From LD21 sp963715785 (lineage in GTDB: Bacteria > Bacteroidota > Bacteroidia > Bacteroidales > VadinHA17), in assembly GCA_963715785.1 (NCBI GenBank), contig OY970276.1, positions 1,674,001-1,738,000 of the forward strand: 64,000 nucleotides of DNA. The letters run 5' to 3'. A model generated the notes under the pieces. The model had not been told where the DNA came from. It made no database searches and was given only the letters and a program-made list of their open reading frames with translations. Numbering within the stretch: the stretch's first letter is position 1; every line of letters starts with the position of its first letter. The position numbers were made by a program, and so were the translations under genes. Of the stretch, positions 1 through 9,536 are shown one piece after another.

Positions 1-1914
1 CACAGGATGTGGGTTATATTGACCTCCGATACCTGGTATTTCAGGCTGGAAAAAAACATTTTTGGATTTTCTGTTATACCAGTCAAATTGTAGCCCAAGA
101 TGCCTGTCGAGAAATTCTCCGTCAAAACCAATGTCAGCTGACATGTTTGTACTACCATTCAGACTGCCAGTTTTGCCATATGATGCTCTGATTTTTGCCT
201 CATTCAGCCAGGCTATCTTATTTAGAAAATGTTCCTTGTCTAGTCTCCATGCTACCGAAGCAGCCGGAAATATATTATACCGGCTGGAGCTTATCAGCCC
301 TGATACTCCATCGCGTCTGAGGGTAAGCCCCAAAAGGTATTTGCCGTTAAAACCGTAATTAGCCAGGAGGAATTGTGAAGTTATGTTTACCGGAGCATAA
401 GAATCGAAAGAATTATTCGAAATAGGAAGAGTATTAATGAGCTGGTAATATTCTGATGCACTTGAGAAGTCTCCATACTTTTGAATGAGCTGATCAGATC
501 CCTTATCTAAGCTTTCCCTTTCATACCCGGCTATCAGACTGAGTCTATGATTTCCGAACGTTCTGTCAAATGAAAGCAGATTTGTCCAGTCCCAGTCATT
601 CCTACGGCCGGAATGATCCGATACAATAGAATTACCCTGGTTTTCAGAGTTTTCATAGGTTTTAAAACTGAAAGTCAGAGCATAATCTTTCCTCAGGGAA
701 TAGCCATAGCTGGATCTGAAATTCAGGCCATCAATAATTTTAATATCAGCATTTATATTTCCATTTAAGTAATGATTATCCTGTATATTATCCCTGCCCC
801 GTTCCAGGGTTGCAACCGGATTTGGTGAATTTCCCAGACCAGCAGAAATACCTGTTCCTCCGTATTCCCCCGGAACAAAATTATGGCTTATGCCAGTGAT
901 TGGTTCGGTAATATACACAGGGATGATCGGTTGTGACCCGTATGGTCCTGTGTGAATGGGACTCGCATCGCTTAGATTCGGAACTTCCGGGTTGGATTGA
1001 TATGCCATTCTCATGTTTTCACCCAGCTTCACTCTGCCATTGAGGAAGGCAAATTCAGAATTAATTGCAGCGGTATATCTTTTATCGAAGGTTTGAATTA
1101 TTATGCCATTTTGTTTAAAATATCCTAATCCGATATAGAAATTATGATTTTTGCCTGAGCCGGAGAAAGACAGGTTTTGATTTTGCATTCCCGCCTGATT
1201 TGTTATTGCGTCATACCAATCAGTATTCGCAGCCCATTTTGGCATTGTGGGCTGATCATTTAATAATGAGCCATAAACAGGATCAAACATATTAGTACCA
1301 AGATTTCCATCGTTACGATAAACCAGCCATTGAAGGCTGGCATATTCCTGTGTGTTCAGAAGGCTTGCTGTAGGGCCCTTGCCGGGAAGCTGAGTTCCCA
1401 TGCTCATATCATAATTCAGATGGATTCCCTTTGTTCCTCTGCGTGTTGTAATTACCACTACTCCGTTTATTGCCCGGGCACCGTATATTGCAGCTTCACC
1501 GGCATCCTTGAGTATCGCAACGGATTCTATGTCATAAGGATTCAGGAAGGATACATCAGAAGCTGCAAAACCATCAATCACATAAAGAGGTGCACTCCCT
1601 GAGAATGTTCCAATCCCCCTGATTCCAACCAATGCAATGGAACCAGGCTGTCCGTTTCCTATAACATTAATGCCTGATGCAAGACCCTGTAACTGATTGG
1701 TAATATTTCCGGAAGGTATTGTAACCAGGCTAGTGCGGCTGATAAAGGATACTGACCCGGATATATCCGGCACCTTCTTTAATATGTAACCCGTATTAAA
1801 CTCAGGTGATGAAGCTTTGAGAATGGTATCAGCCTGACCATATAATTTTCCTGAAAACAAGGTTGTAATCAGAATTATTATTGCAATAATTCTTTGTTTG
1901 GGAATAACATTCAT
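1..1914 (-). CDS. SusC/RagA-type TonB-linked outer membrane receptor, 3' end cut by window edge
   Basis: The reading frame is open from ATG at 1914 to the window edge (638 codons), so the C-terminal part of the beta barrel is missing. Residues 1-26 form a signal peptide ending in YGQ. The plug domain follows almost directly, with an LQGLASGINV segment, an RGIGTFSGSAPLYVIDG block and an AAIYGARAINGVVVITTRRG block that is diagnostic of SusC plugs. The N-terminal carboxypeptidase-like domain seen in most SusC proteins is absent, so this is the short form. Family knowledge: these proteins form the TonB-energised pore that works with a SusD lipoprotein to import glycans or peptides. A SusD partner would lie outside the window to the left. 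The start was chosen because it directly precedes the signal peptide. Confidence 0.88.
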   Translation of the reverse strand, partial: MNVIPKQRIIAIIILITTLFSGKLYGQADTILKASSPEFNTGYILKKVPDISGSVSFISRTSLVTIPSGNITNQLQGLASGINVIGNGQPGSIALVGIRGIGTFSGSAPLYVIDGFAASDVSFLNPYDIESVAILKDAGEAAIYGARAINGVVVITTRRGTKGIHLNYDMSMGTQLPGKGPTASLLNTQEYASLQWLVYRNDGNLGTNMFDPVYGSLLNDQPTMPKWAANTDWYDAITNQAGMQNQNLSFSGSGKNHNFYIGLGYFKQNGIIIQTFDKRYTAAINSEFAFLNGRVKLGENMRMAYQSNPEVPNLSDASPIHTGPYGSQPIIPVYITEPITGISHNFVPGEYGGTGISAGLGNSPNPVATLERGRDNIQDNHYLNGNINADIKIIDGLNFRSSYGYSLRKDYALTFSFKTYENSENQGNSIVSDHSGRRNDWDWTNLLSFDRTFGNHRLSLIAGYERESLDKGSDQLIQKYGDFSSASEYYQLINTLPISNNSFDSYAPVNITSQFLLANYGFNGKYLLGLTLRRDGVSGLISSSRYNIFPAASVAWRLDKEHFLNKIAWLNEAKIRASYGKTGSLNGSTNMSADIGFDGEFLDRHLGLQFDWYNRKSKNVFFQPEIPGIGGQYNPHPV

Positions 1915-2182
1915 GATTCGAAAAGATTTTAGACAATCGACCATTTGTTAAGCTAAGATAATTAATAATTGAATAAGTGCAAATTGTAATGGGATTGGCA
2001 TAAAATCGCATTACAATGACAATAAACCGGTAACTGACAGGGCGCTTTGCACTAATTGCCGGGTAAGCTTTCCGACCCGCAAGATCTTATTCCCGGAAGT
2101 AATATGACTATTAATGTATATAATAAGAATTTGATTTCCTCTTACAGATTGTTTAACTTTGATATAAACCAAGAATTATCCT

Positions 2183-3259
2183 ATGAAAATCCTGAGAAAA
2201 ATATTTAAAGGTGTTCTGATATTGATAGTCGTTCTGGTTCTTGGCTTTATCGGTCTAATCGTCTATGCTGTTATTTCTGATTATAAACCGAAAGAAAAAG
2301 AAATGATTTCGCAGTCAGACAGCCCTTCAGTACTTAAAGGTTCGCATACTTTTTCATTATTGACGTGGAACATTGGTTATGCGGGACTGGACAAGAATAT
2401 GGATTTTTTCTTTGATGGAGGAACAAAAGTAATTACACCCGAAAAGAATTGCATGGAAAATATTTCCGCAATTGGTGATTTTTTGAAAAGAAATGACACA
2501 GTTGACTTCATTTTTATCCAGGAAATTGACCGGAACAGCAAAAGAAGCTATCGGATAGATCAATATCAGAAATTGTCGGAAAAACTGACAGGTTACGAAC
2601 ACTCGTTTGCGAAAAATTATAATGTCTTTTTTGTCCCCATTCCACCCGCAAATCCTATGGGAAAGGTATTATCAGGTATAGCCATCTATTCGAAATTCGT
2701 TCCTGAATCATCTGTAAGATATTCACTCCCGGGACATTACGGATTTCCCACACAGCTCTTCCAGTTGGACAGATGTTTCATGGTCAACAGGTTTAAGATT
2801 GAGAATGGAAAAGAACTGATACTGATCAACACGCATAACGAAGCATTTGATAAAGGTGGTTTTATAAGGAAGGCTCAGATGGAAAGGCTCAGGGAATTTG
2901 TGTTAAATGAATATAATGCAGGTAACTATGTAATTACAGGAGGTGACTGGAACCAGTCACCTCCCGATTTTAAACCTGCATTTACAGGTAATAAGGGATT
3001 CACAGGACAAGTAGGCAATTTTGATCTGGTGGGTATAGAATCAGGTTACATGCCAGGAGAATGGAAATGGATTTATGATCCTGCTACACCCTCATTCCGG
3101 ACCGTTATGGCGGCATATGACCCTGCAACAACACCCACAAGCGTTTGTGATATCTTCCTCGTTTCACCTAATATAGAATCTGTTTCAGTAAAATGCCAGC
3201 ATCTTGGTTTTACCAACTCAGATCACAATCCGGTTATAATTCAGGTAAAGCTTAATTGA
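2183..3259 (+). CDS. Membrane-anchored endonuclease/exonuclease/phosphatase-fold protein
   Basis: A protein of 358 residues with one N-terminal membrane segment (about residues 9-31), then an exported domain of the endonuclease/exonuclease/phosphatase superfamily. Visible signature residues are TWNIGY (about 61-66, metal/phosphate Asn), IQEID (about 112-116, metal-binding Glu), NTHNEAF, GDWNQSPP (Asp/Asn pair) and the terminal SDHNPV motif with the catalytic His. The family hydrolyses phosphodiesters in nucleic acids, inositol phosphates or sphingomyelin. The substrate cannot be told here, although membrane anchoring favours a periplasmic or lipid-linked substrate. It is divergent from the SusC gene to its left and looks monocistronic. 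Confidence 0.85.
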   Translation: MKILRKIFKGVLILIVVLVLGFIGLIVYAVISDYKPKEKEMISQSDSPSVLKGSHTFSLLTWNIGYAGLDKNMDFFFDGGTKVITPEKNCMENISAIGDFLKRNDTVDFIFIQEIDRNSKRSYRIDQYQKLSEKLTGYEHSFAKNYNVFFVPIPPANPMGKVLSGIAIYSKFVPESSVRYSLPGHYGFPTQLFQLDRCFMVNRFKIENGKELILINTHNEAFDKGGFIRKAQMERLREFVLNEYNAGNYVITGGDWNQSPPDFKPAFTGNKGFTGQVGNFDLVGIESGYMPGEWKWIYDPATPSFRTVMAAYDPATTPTSVCDIFLVSPNIESVSVKCQHLGFTNSDHNPVIIQVKLN

Positions 3260-3479
3260 TAGAATTTCAAGATATGCCGGGATTTTTACAAATTCAGAGT
3301 CACGATTAAAACTGAATCCCCCAACCTGGAAGGTATCCTGGCGAATTTATGGTCATATCGCAAGTATACAGTGATAAAGGTAAAGTGACATTTTGAATGA
3401 ACTTTCCTCATTACCGATGATATTCTATTATTATTCTTACTAATTTTGCATCACTGTAAATCAATGATTATCATTAACC

Positions 3480-4091
3480 ATGTCTGGATGTAAATGTAAC
3501 ATAAGCTTAATTGTTGTCCTGGTTTCACTATTTTCTACTCAGGCTTTTTCGCAACAAATGAATTATGGCGATAGCCTGACTGAGTATAATTCACTTAAGG
3601 GAAATTTAAAGCCAAAGCTGAATTTTTCTTTGGGAAGTACCTATCTTATTGTTCCTCATTTTGGAACTGTTAATGGTTTTACATTGTCTCCTTCTATATC
3701 AGTTCCCTTGTCTCCAAAGTTGTCAGTTGAGGGTGGAATAATTGCAGGACGCTACTATTCTCCGTCAATGAATTTTAATTCTGAAGGTATGATAAATGGG
3801 GCATTTAACACATTATCTGTATACGGATCAGCCAGCTATCACATTAATTCTCAGTTGACTGTATATGGTGCCAGGATTAGACAACTTACAGGTACTACAC
3901 CATTTTCTTATCTGCCAAAAAGCAGTTATGCCATTGGATCGACTTATAAATTGAGAAATGCTTCAATAGGTATTACTTTGCAGATGTCAAAATGGAATGA
4001 TAACCTCACCCCATTTCCATTCAGAGGTTCGCAGGGATTTTATTCCCCGTTTGAGCAAAGACCTGGTACAATGGGCATTTTTGGCCAATAA
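3480..4091 (+). CDS. Exported protein of unknown function, probable small outer-membrane barrel
   Basis: A 203-residue protein with a signal peptide (about 1-24, cleavage near AFSQQ). It then has alternating polar/aromatic beta-strand-like stretches such as LNFSLGSTYLIVPHFG and LSVEGGIIAGRYY, suggesting a small beta-rich or porin-like domain. The last third (residues 165-203) is rich in Pro, Phe and Gly. I do not recognise the family. A TAATTTTG -7 element sits at 3441-3448. The MBL-fold gene follows on the same strand 46 nt downstream, so the two may be cotranscribed. Confidence 0.65.
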   Translation: MSGCKCNISLIVVLVSLFSTQAFSQQMNYGDSLTEYNSLKGNLKPKLNFSLGSTYLIVPHFGTVNGFTLSPSISVPLSPKLSVEGGIIAGRYYSPSMNFNSEGMINGAFNTLSVYGSASYHINSQLTVYGARIRQLTGTTPFSYLPKSSYAIGSTYKLRNASIGITLQMSKWNDNLTPFPFRGSQGFYSPFEQRPGTMGIFGQ

Positions 4092-4137
4092 ATATCCCCT
4101 TTAATTAACCCTGGCTTTTTCATCCTCGGTTCTGAAT

Positions 4138-4998
4138 ATGACAAACAGATTATTATATACTCTTTTTTTCTATTTCTTATTTCTGACATCATCGGGTCAA
4201 AGCTCGCAAACTTCCACATGGTATTCTGTTAAAGAAATATTTCCAAAAGTATGGGTGATTGATGATCATAAAGCTGTTAATATATACCTGATTGAGGGGC
4301 AGGACAGTTCTCTGTTAGTGGACACAGGAACAGGAGCAGCTGACTTGTTATCTCAGGTGAAAAAGATCACCGGCAAGCCTTTAATCGTAGTAAATACCCA
4401 TGGTCACTCAGATCATGCCGGTGGGAATTACCAGTTTCCGAAAGTATATATTAATTCATCCGATTCATCAGCTGCACGGTTATGTGCAACCAGGGAATCG
4501 AGGAAAGAAGCTGCAAGGAATATGCTTAGAGGGGCTGTCCCGTCACCCGATGATATTTACAAAGGGGAAGAAATTCATACAAAACTCGCTGAAGTGAAAG
4601 ATGGTCATATATTTCTATTAGGAGGAAGGCAAATACAGGTGATTGAAACTCCGGGACACACTCCGGGTAGCATTTGTTTATTGGATAAGCAAAACAGGTT
4701 GCTGTTCTCAGGCGACAATGATAATACTGCCGTATGGCTCTTTCTGCCGGAAAGCAGGCCTTTAACAGTATATTTAAAGACATTGCAGACTCTTTATGGC
4801 AGGATTTCAGAATTTGATACCTTGCTTCCAGGCCACGGGATACCTAAAAAAAGTGATTTCATAATGGATCAGATCATGTGTGTGAAGTCCATTCTGAATC
4901 ACACCTGTAAATCAGAATCTTATGATACATTTGCAGGTAAAGCCAGGCTTTGCCAGTATGGCCGTGCTTCGGTCGCATACAATCCTGAAAATCTTTAA
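4138..4998 (+). CDS. Exported metallo-beta-lactamase-fold hydrolase
   Basis: A 286-residue protein with a signal peptide (about 1-22). The MBL-fold metal site is intact: HGHSDH at about 88-93 (HxHxDH, zinc ligands), a GHTPGS block near 173-178, the metal-bridging Asp in LLFSGDND near 190, and the last His in LLPGHG near 228. The family covers beta-lactamases, glyoxalase II, lactonases and other hydrolases. This sequence looks more like the generic hydrolase branch than a true lactamase, so no substrate is assigned. The first 40 residues after the signal peptide (VKEIFPKVWVIDDHKAVNIY) are typical of single-domain MBL hydrolases. Confidence 0.85.
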   Translation: MTNRLLYTLFFYFLFLTSSGQSSQTSTWYSVKEIFPKVWVIDDHKAVNIYLIEGQDSSLLVDTGTGAADLLSQVKKITGKPLIVVNTHGHSDHAGGNYQFPKVYINSSDSSAARLCATRESRKEAARNMLRGAVPSPDDIYKGEEIHTKLAEVKDGHIFLLGGRQIQVIETPGHTPGSICLLDKQNRLLFSGDNDNTAVWLFLPESRPLTVYLKTLQTLYGRISEFDTLLPGHGIPKKSDFIMDQIMCVKSILNHTCKSESYDTFAGKARLCQYGRASVAYNPENL

Positions 4999-5039
4999 AT
5001 CTTATCCGGGCTTTTCCCGAATCCGATACTCTCACGATC

Positions 5040-5534
5040 GTGCTATCTTGTAACCTCATCAAAATGCACCTTGGCCCATTCTACAAGCTCACTGCTGTAA
5101 TAAATGCCGGAATGTACGCTGACAACTATAAAACACATGTGGGATATCTTCGTTCCAAAGATCATGTGAACAATAGTCATGTAAACAATTATCAATCCGT
5201 AATGGCATATAACCCGAAGAAAGATAAAAAATCGCACCGTTTCGGATTTTTAATTCTTAATGACTACAACTCGGCAATTCAGAACCTGAGACTGATTAAG
5301 AAGCCCGGAATTAACCTTTGGAATCAACAGAACAGAGAGTGGAGTGAGGCTGCTATCGGGGAGGATAAAGATGGGAAGATACTTTTTATCTATTCAAGGT
5401 TGCCAATATCAATGCATGATCTGAATCTGGAGTTGTTCACCTGTTATAAAAGCAACATGTTCATTCATATCCTTAATTTTCAAAAATTAATGTTATCCTT
5501 AATGAATGTTGCTAGTTTGAAGCTGCTTCCTTAA
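5040..5534 (+). pseudogene. Fragment of a phosphodiester glycosidase (NAGPA/DUF2233-like) gene
   Basis: The translated core (about residues 20-130 of this frame) carries VINAGMYADN, HVGYLRSKDH, an IQNLRLI block, NLWNQQN, WSEAAIGEDKDG and FIYSRLPISMHDLN. In this order these are the conserved blocks of the phosphodiester glycosidase family as seen in Bacteroidota. The N-terminal third of the family (strands before INAGMY) is missing upstream, and the sequence loses similarity after HDLN. The frame then runs into the convergent gene at 5512. I read it as a two-sided truncated remnant, not a working enzyme. Domain assignment is from memory of the family. Confidence 0.55.
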
Positions 5535-6357
5535 CAACTTCTAAATTATGTCTTGCCTTCATTGCTGTATTCGGATCTGACGATCTTGTAAGAGGATCAA
5601 GAAGCTCGGTTGCTTTTTCCCAGTTTTTGAGCGATATGAAAAGATTTGATTCTTTAAACATTTTCCCTGTATAGATCTTTCTCGATTCCATTAAGGTTAC
5701 AGGATAGAACTTTCTGACATAGTCTTTGCCCGAGTTAAATGCCAGAGACTTAACTTCTTTAATTGCCTTGGAAAGTGGTGGTTTAATTGTGATCAGATCC
5801 GATAAAGTTGGGTTTGATGAGTATAACATAGATCTATCGATTTTACTTCTGTTAATCAGACTTCCATTAGGCCAATACAGAGACAAGAAAAAACTGGTTA
5901 TCAGATAAAAATTCTTTGTCTTGAGATGGTCTTCGTCTTTTATCGTTTCCCAATTGAAATAAATTTTAGTAGAATCAACAATCAATAAAAGGTCGTCGCT
6001 ATAGCGATCGCAAAGGTATTGTATGGTATCGGGTGGCATAAGTTCAGTCAACTGCCCCACTCTTAAATCCTTTTTGAGAGTATCATTGAAAACGAAGTTC
6101 ATGGATTTATCATTTGATAATGCTGAGGATATTCCATCTGCCAGGCTCATAATACATGTATGGTAAATATTCTCATGCTTTTCCTTAACATAAGCATCAG
6201 ACATATAATTAAAATTATTAATGAGTCCGATCCTGTAGTGTCTTTTCTCAAGATTTATCTCCGGATCATAAGTTTTGCTTACAGAAATAAAACTATTGCA
6301 TGATTGCAAGGCAAACAATAATGCTAACTGGAGTAAAATAAATATTCGTGTTTTCAT
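5512..6357 (-). CDS. Lipoprotein of unknown function (possibly DUF6340-like)
   Basis: A 281-residue protein with a lipoprotein signal peptide (LLFALQSC, lipobox Cys at 20). The mature part starts with a Tyr/Asn-rich segment (RHYRIGLINNFNYMSD) and has a central mixed alpha/beta portion with DDLLLIVDSTKIYFNWE. It ends in a helical repeat-like C-terminus (NWEKATELLDPLTRSSDPNTAMKARHNLEV) that resembles a single TPR hairpin. The overall plan resembles the Bacteroidota DUF6340 lipoproteins, but I hold that only loosely. The upstream minus-strand gene at 6384-7124 ends 26 nt away, so the two are likely one operon. Function unknown. Confidence 0.7.
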   Translation of the reverse strand: MKTRIFILLQLALLFALQSCNSFISVSKTYDPEINLEKRHYRIGLINNFNYMSDAYVKEKHENIYHTCIMSLADGISSALSNDKSMNFVFNDTLKKDLRVGQLTELMPPDTIQYLCDRYSDDLLLIVDSTKIYFNWETIKDEDHLKTKNFYLITSFFLSLYWPNGSLINRSKIDRSMLYSSNPTLSDLITIKPPLSKAIKEVKSLAFNSGKDYVRKFYPVTLMESRKIYTGKMFKESNLFISLKNWEKATELLDPLTRSSDPNTAMKARHNLEVVKEAASN

Positions 6358-6383
6358 TTGGTTGAAATTTTAAGTTAACTCTT

Positions 6384-7124
6384 TTATTGTGAGTTGCTTT
6401 TACTCATAAAATCATTATATATTGCTGCCAGAATTATGAAATATTTGAAACCGGAAAGGTCAGGGTTTCTTTTAATCTCCTGTTTAATCTCCTGACAATC
6501 ACCAAACAGCTGAGGAAATAAAATTTCGTAATTGTTCTTATCCACAAATTGCAGATTGCCACTATCCTTTTTGAAGAGGTAATTTGAACTATAGCCCCAC
6601 CTTAATATCTCATAGGTTGATACATCAGATTTATCAGAGGTACCAATCATTAGTCCTTCTTCAGGATTAAATCTGAAGTGGAAGCCTTCTATTCTTTCGC
6701 CTGCAAAATCGTGAGAGATTAAGAACCCTTTTCTGTATTGAAAGACTTTTATCCTCCCATCCAGAAATCTGTAAATAAAAACTGGTATGGCTTTTTTCAT
6801 TGAAGGCACGCTTTCATAATTTTCATTATCAGATCCTATGCGTATATGACTTACCTTCACATTTTTAGCATTTAAATGGCCGAAACCTGAAATTTCTCCT
6901 GCTTTGAAGTCCTTGCTCTCCCCATTCTCCGCTGTGAAACTTATTTCAACAAGATTATTTTCAATATAAATTAGTTTCCATTTGATTATTCCCTGAAGAG
7001 TATCACCATTGGTAAGCCGGACATATCCATAAACTTTTCCCGGAGGTATCCCCGGCTGTGATAAAAGTTTTGCGGATAATCCAAATAGCATAATTAAAAG
7101 AATGATTCGGAAATTTGATTTCAT
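6384..7124 (-). CDS. Exported protein of unknown function
   Basis: A 246-residue protein with a signal peptide (about 1-22, cleavage after LLSQ). The mature N-terminus reads VYGYVRLTNGDTLQGIIKW, a pattern common to a loosely defined family of Bacteroidota exported proteins that open with a G-Y-hydrophobic-NGDTIxG strand pair. The rest is predicted mostly beta, with no catalytic motif that I recognise. It is probably the first gene of a two-gene operon with the lipoprotein at 5512-6357. Confidence 0.68.
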   Translation of the reverse strand: MKSNFRIILLIMLFGLSAKLLSQPGIPPGKVYGYVRLTNGDTLQGIIKWKLIYIENNLVEISFTAENGESKDFKAGEISGFGHLNAKNVKVSHIRIGSDNENYESVPSMKKAIPVFIYRFLDGRIKVFQYRKGFLISHDFAGERIEGFHFRFNPEEGLMIGTSDKSDVSTYEILRWGYSSNYLFKKDSGNLQFVDKNNYEILFPQLFGDCQEIKQEIKRNPDLSGFKYFIILAAIYNDFMSKSNSQ

Positions 7125-7354
7125 GAGGCTTTTTATTAGTTAAGAAGAAATTTAAAATTTTAAGACCGGTATGTATTAATTCAACTATCAGGCCAATTTT
7201 TTAAAACGCTTATACATAGTGATTTAATCAATATTCTGCAATGCACTATGTAGCGTTTCGATGCAATTCATTGTTTCAAATCGCTACAAATCCTTCAATC
7301 TGATTTAGTGAGTTCAACCTGGCAACAAACAGGACCGAACGTTAAAAAATTGCC

Positions 7355-7440
7355 TTTCTGATCCGGAAGAATACGAGAAATATAATATTCTTACCTTAAC
7401 ACATTGAGTATCAATTGTGAGTTATAAAGACAAAATCAAC
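7355..7440. repeat. Partial copy of a dispersed noncoding repeat (TTCTGATCC family)
   Basis: This intergenic segment matches parts of 25264-25423 and 28226-28385. All begin with TTCTGATCCRGAAGAATACG, continue with CTTAACACWTTGA and a TGAGTTATAAAGAC block. Just upstream, GACCGAACGTTAAAAAATTG also resembles the sequence at 25219-25240, so the shared region may start near 7333. The copy has no neighbouring integrase. The rest of the gap 7125-7460 shows no gene. Confidence 0.7.
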
Positions 7441-7460
7441 TTCTATCAAGTGATCTTGTA

Positions 7461-8294
7461 TTAAAGATCTTTAATAATATTAATCGCATTGAAGCCGGCA
7501 GGGAATCCAATATATGGGATACAGAGAACCATGGCTGCAAGGATGGTCTCTTTTGAATTTCCGGCCTTTAAGTTTCCAAGTGCATGAGATTTAATCTGTG
7601 GTTCTGCACCAATAGTAACCAAAACACAAAGCATCAGAAGTTCTCTTGTTTTGATATCTAAAACTTTTCTTGTATAAAAATCGCCAAAACACATTTCGGT
7701 TAAAAATTTTGGAACTGCGACATTTAGACTATCAGGAAGATTTTTCAATTTTTCCTTTATTTCATCTCCGTAAAGGGGATATTGAATTTCACTCCCTCTG
7801 CTAAATCTGTCCTCTTCGCAAACTGTTCCTTCATTTTCCAATGGTAACCTGATATTATTTAAGGTAAAAACTTCATTTATTGTGCTCACAGCGTTAAGTG
7901 TTTTTGGAAAGCCTATCATAGGGGCACACTGATAAACCGCTTCTCGTATTTCAAGCGGAGTGACACCAATATTCAATGCAGCTTGTGTATGTCCTTTCAA
8001 TTGGGATAATGTTTGCTGGGCTGTCAGAATCACTATGGTAATCAATTCCCTTTGTTTGTCTTTCAGATTGCCTGCATAAAAAACTTCTCCAAAAATGAAT
8101 TTTCTCAGTATATCCATTAATTCAGGATCTGATTCTGTCTGAGTCGCAGAAGACTGACCGAACAATTCAATGTACTTTTGTTTGCTTAATTCCGTTCTGT
8201 TCATTTTTTGATCTTTTGAGGTTTGTTTGTATTGCGATGATGCAATATTTGTAACCAACATTAAAATTGACACTAAAAAAGTAATCCTTTTCAT
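7461..8294 (-). CDS. Exported carboxymuconolactone-decarboxylase-like protein (two CMD/AhpD-type domains)
   Basis: The chosen start is ATG at 8294, giving 277 residues beginning MKRITFLVSILML, a clean signal peptide. The longer frame upstream begins with TTG and adds a non-signal leader. Two tandem CMD helical domains are visible, about residues 50-140 (ELITIVILTAQQTLSQLKGH, then APMIGFPKTLNAV) and 185-270 (ELLMLCVLVTIGAEPQIKSH, then CIPYIGFPAGFNAI). The AhpD-type CxxC redox pair is absent. Family members include gamma-carboxymuconolactone decarboxylase and peroxidase-cycle proteins. The gene lies 45 nt downstream of an aldo/keto reductase on the same strand, a pairing common in Bacteroidota redox cassettes. 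Confidence 0.82.
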   Translation of the reverse strand: MKRITFLVSILMLVTNIASSQYKQTSKDQKMNRTELSKQKYIELFGQSSATQTESDPELMDILRKFIFGEVFYAGNLKDKQRELITIVILTAQQTLSQLKGHTQAALNIGVTPLEIREAVYQCAPMIGFPKTLNAVSTINEVFTLNNIRLPLENEGTVCEEDRFSRGSEIQYPLYGDEIKEKLKNLPDSLNVAVPKFLTEMCFGDFYTRKVLDIKTRELLMLCVLVTIGAEPQIKSHALGNLKAGNSKETILAAMVLCIPYIGFPAGFNAINIIKDL

Positions 8295-8339
8295 CGTTTT
8301 GATTTTAAGTTCAGGCAATTGGATTTATTTAAAATAATG

Positions 8340-9344
8340 TCATAACCCGGTCATTTTTTCCTGTTCTTCAGGGTAACGAGCTCCGACAATAATTATAGTG
8401 TTGAGTTTTAAACGGATTGCTGCCAACTCTTCATCTGTAAAAGAAACATCAGAACCTCCGATATTTTCTTTGATGCGTTCCACTCTTTTTGTTCCGGGAA
8501 TAGGTACAATCCAGTTTTTCTGAGTAAGTAACCAGCCGAGAGCAATACGGGCAGGGGTCGTTTGTTTTTCCAGAGCAAGTTGAGCGACATAATCGGCCAG
8601 CATAATATTGGCAGATAAATTTTCAGGATTAAAACGTGGTATCGTGCTTCGAAAATCTGTTTTATCAAATTTAGTTTCTTTATTAACCCTGCCTGTTAAA
8701 ACCGCTTTTCCGAGAGGACTGAAGGGAACAAATCCTATTCCAAGTTCTTCCAGCGTCGGGAGCAGCTCTTCTTCCGGTTTACGATACCACATTGAATATT
8801 CACTCTGCACTGCGGTTAAAGGGCATACCTTGTGTGCCCGGCGAATTGTCTCTGGAGCAGCTTCGGAAAGCCCCCAATGGAGTACCTTACCCTCTTTGAT
8901 TAATCCTGCGAGTGTGTCTGCAACCTCTTCTATCGGTACATTTGGATCAACACGGTGCTGATAATAGAGATCAATATGATCTGTGCGCAGCCGCTTCATT
9001 GAGCCTTCAATGGCATTAAGGATAGTTTCCCGACGACTTGACAGACTAACTGGCCTGTTACTTGCGTCCATTTTCATATTCCCCAGATCAAAGCCAAACT
9101 TTGTGGCAATAACTATTTGATCACGATATGGTTCCAAAGCTTCTCCAACGAGATCCTCGTTCCTGTAAGTACTATAAACTTCTGCGGTGTCAAAGAAGGT
9201 GACGCCCAGTTCAACAGCTTTTCTAAGGACTCCTATTGCTTCATTCCTGTCAGGATAGGGCGGATAACTCTGTGTAAATCCCATGCAACCTAAACCTAAG
9301 GCAGATACTTCTAGATTACTTTTTCCTAAATTTCTGATTTTCAT
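8340..9344 (-). CDS. Aldo/keto reductase
   Basis: A 334-residue cytosolic NADPH-dependent oxidoreductase. The catalytic tetrad is visible: Asp52 and Tyr57 in FFDTAEVYSTY, Lys82 in IATKFGF and His130 in YYQHRVDP. The cofactor-binding C-terminal block VPIPGTKRVERIKENIG is also present. Length and motifs fit the AKR13/IolS-like branch that reduces aldehydes and ketones. It is divergently transcribed from an AraC-type regulator at 9537 and followed by a CMD-like protein, so it is probably induced by that regulator. The substrate is not predictable from sequence. Confidence 0.9.
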   Translation of the reverse strand: MKIRNLGKSNLEVSALGLGCMGFTQSYPPYPDRNEAIGVLRKAVELGVTFFDTAEVYSTYRNEDLVGEALEPYRDQIVIATKFGFDLGNMKMDASNRPVSLSSRRETILNAIEGSMKRLRTDHIDLYYQHRVDPNVPIEEVADTLAGLIKEGKVLHWGLSEAAPETIRRAHKVCPLTAVQSEYSMWYRKPEEELLPTLEELGIGFVPFSPLGKAVLTGRVNKETKFDKTDFRSTIPRFNPENLSANIMLADYVAQLALEKQTTPARIALGWLLTQKNWIVPIPGTKRVERIKENIGGSDVSFTDEELAAIRLKLNTIIIVGARYPEEQEKMTGL

Positions 9345-9536
9345 TATTATTTATTTAATTCTTTAAGAATAAAAGGTTCTCTGGGGGCTAAAACATCCAC
9401 CCACTCATATTGTTTTGGAATCTCATCGATTTAATATCTTAAGTTTTATATTACTTACAAAGGTCTTGCCTTTTCAAATGGATGAGTTATATAAATTACT
9501 GAATTATTTACCATTATTACTGATTAGTACTTCTAA

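Noticed and set aside
4138..4998. Beta-lactamase resistance gene
   Set aside because: The MBL fold is clear, but the sequence belongs to the generic hydrolase branch; nothing shows lactamase activity.
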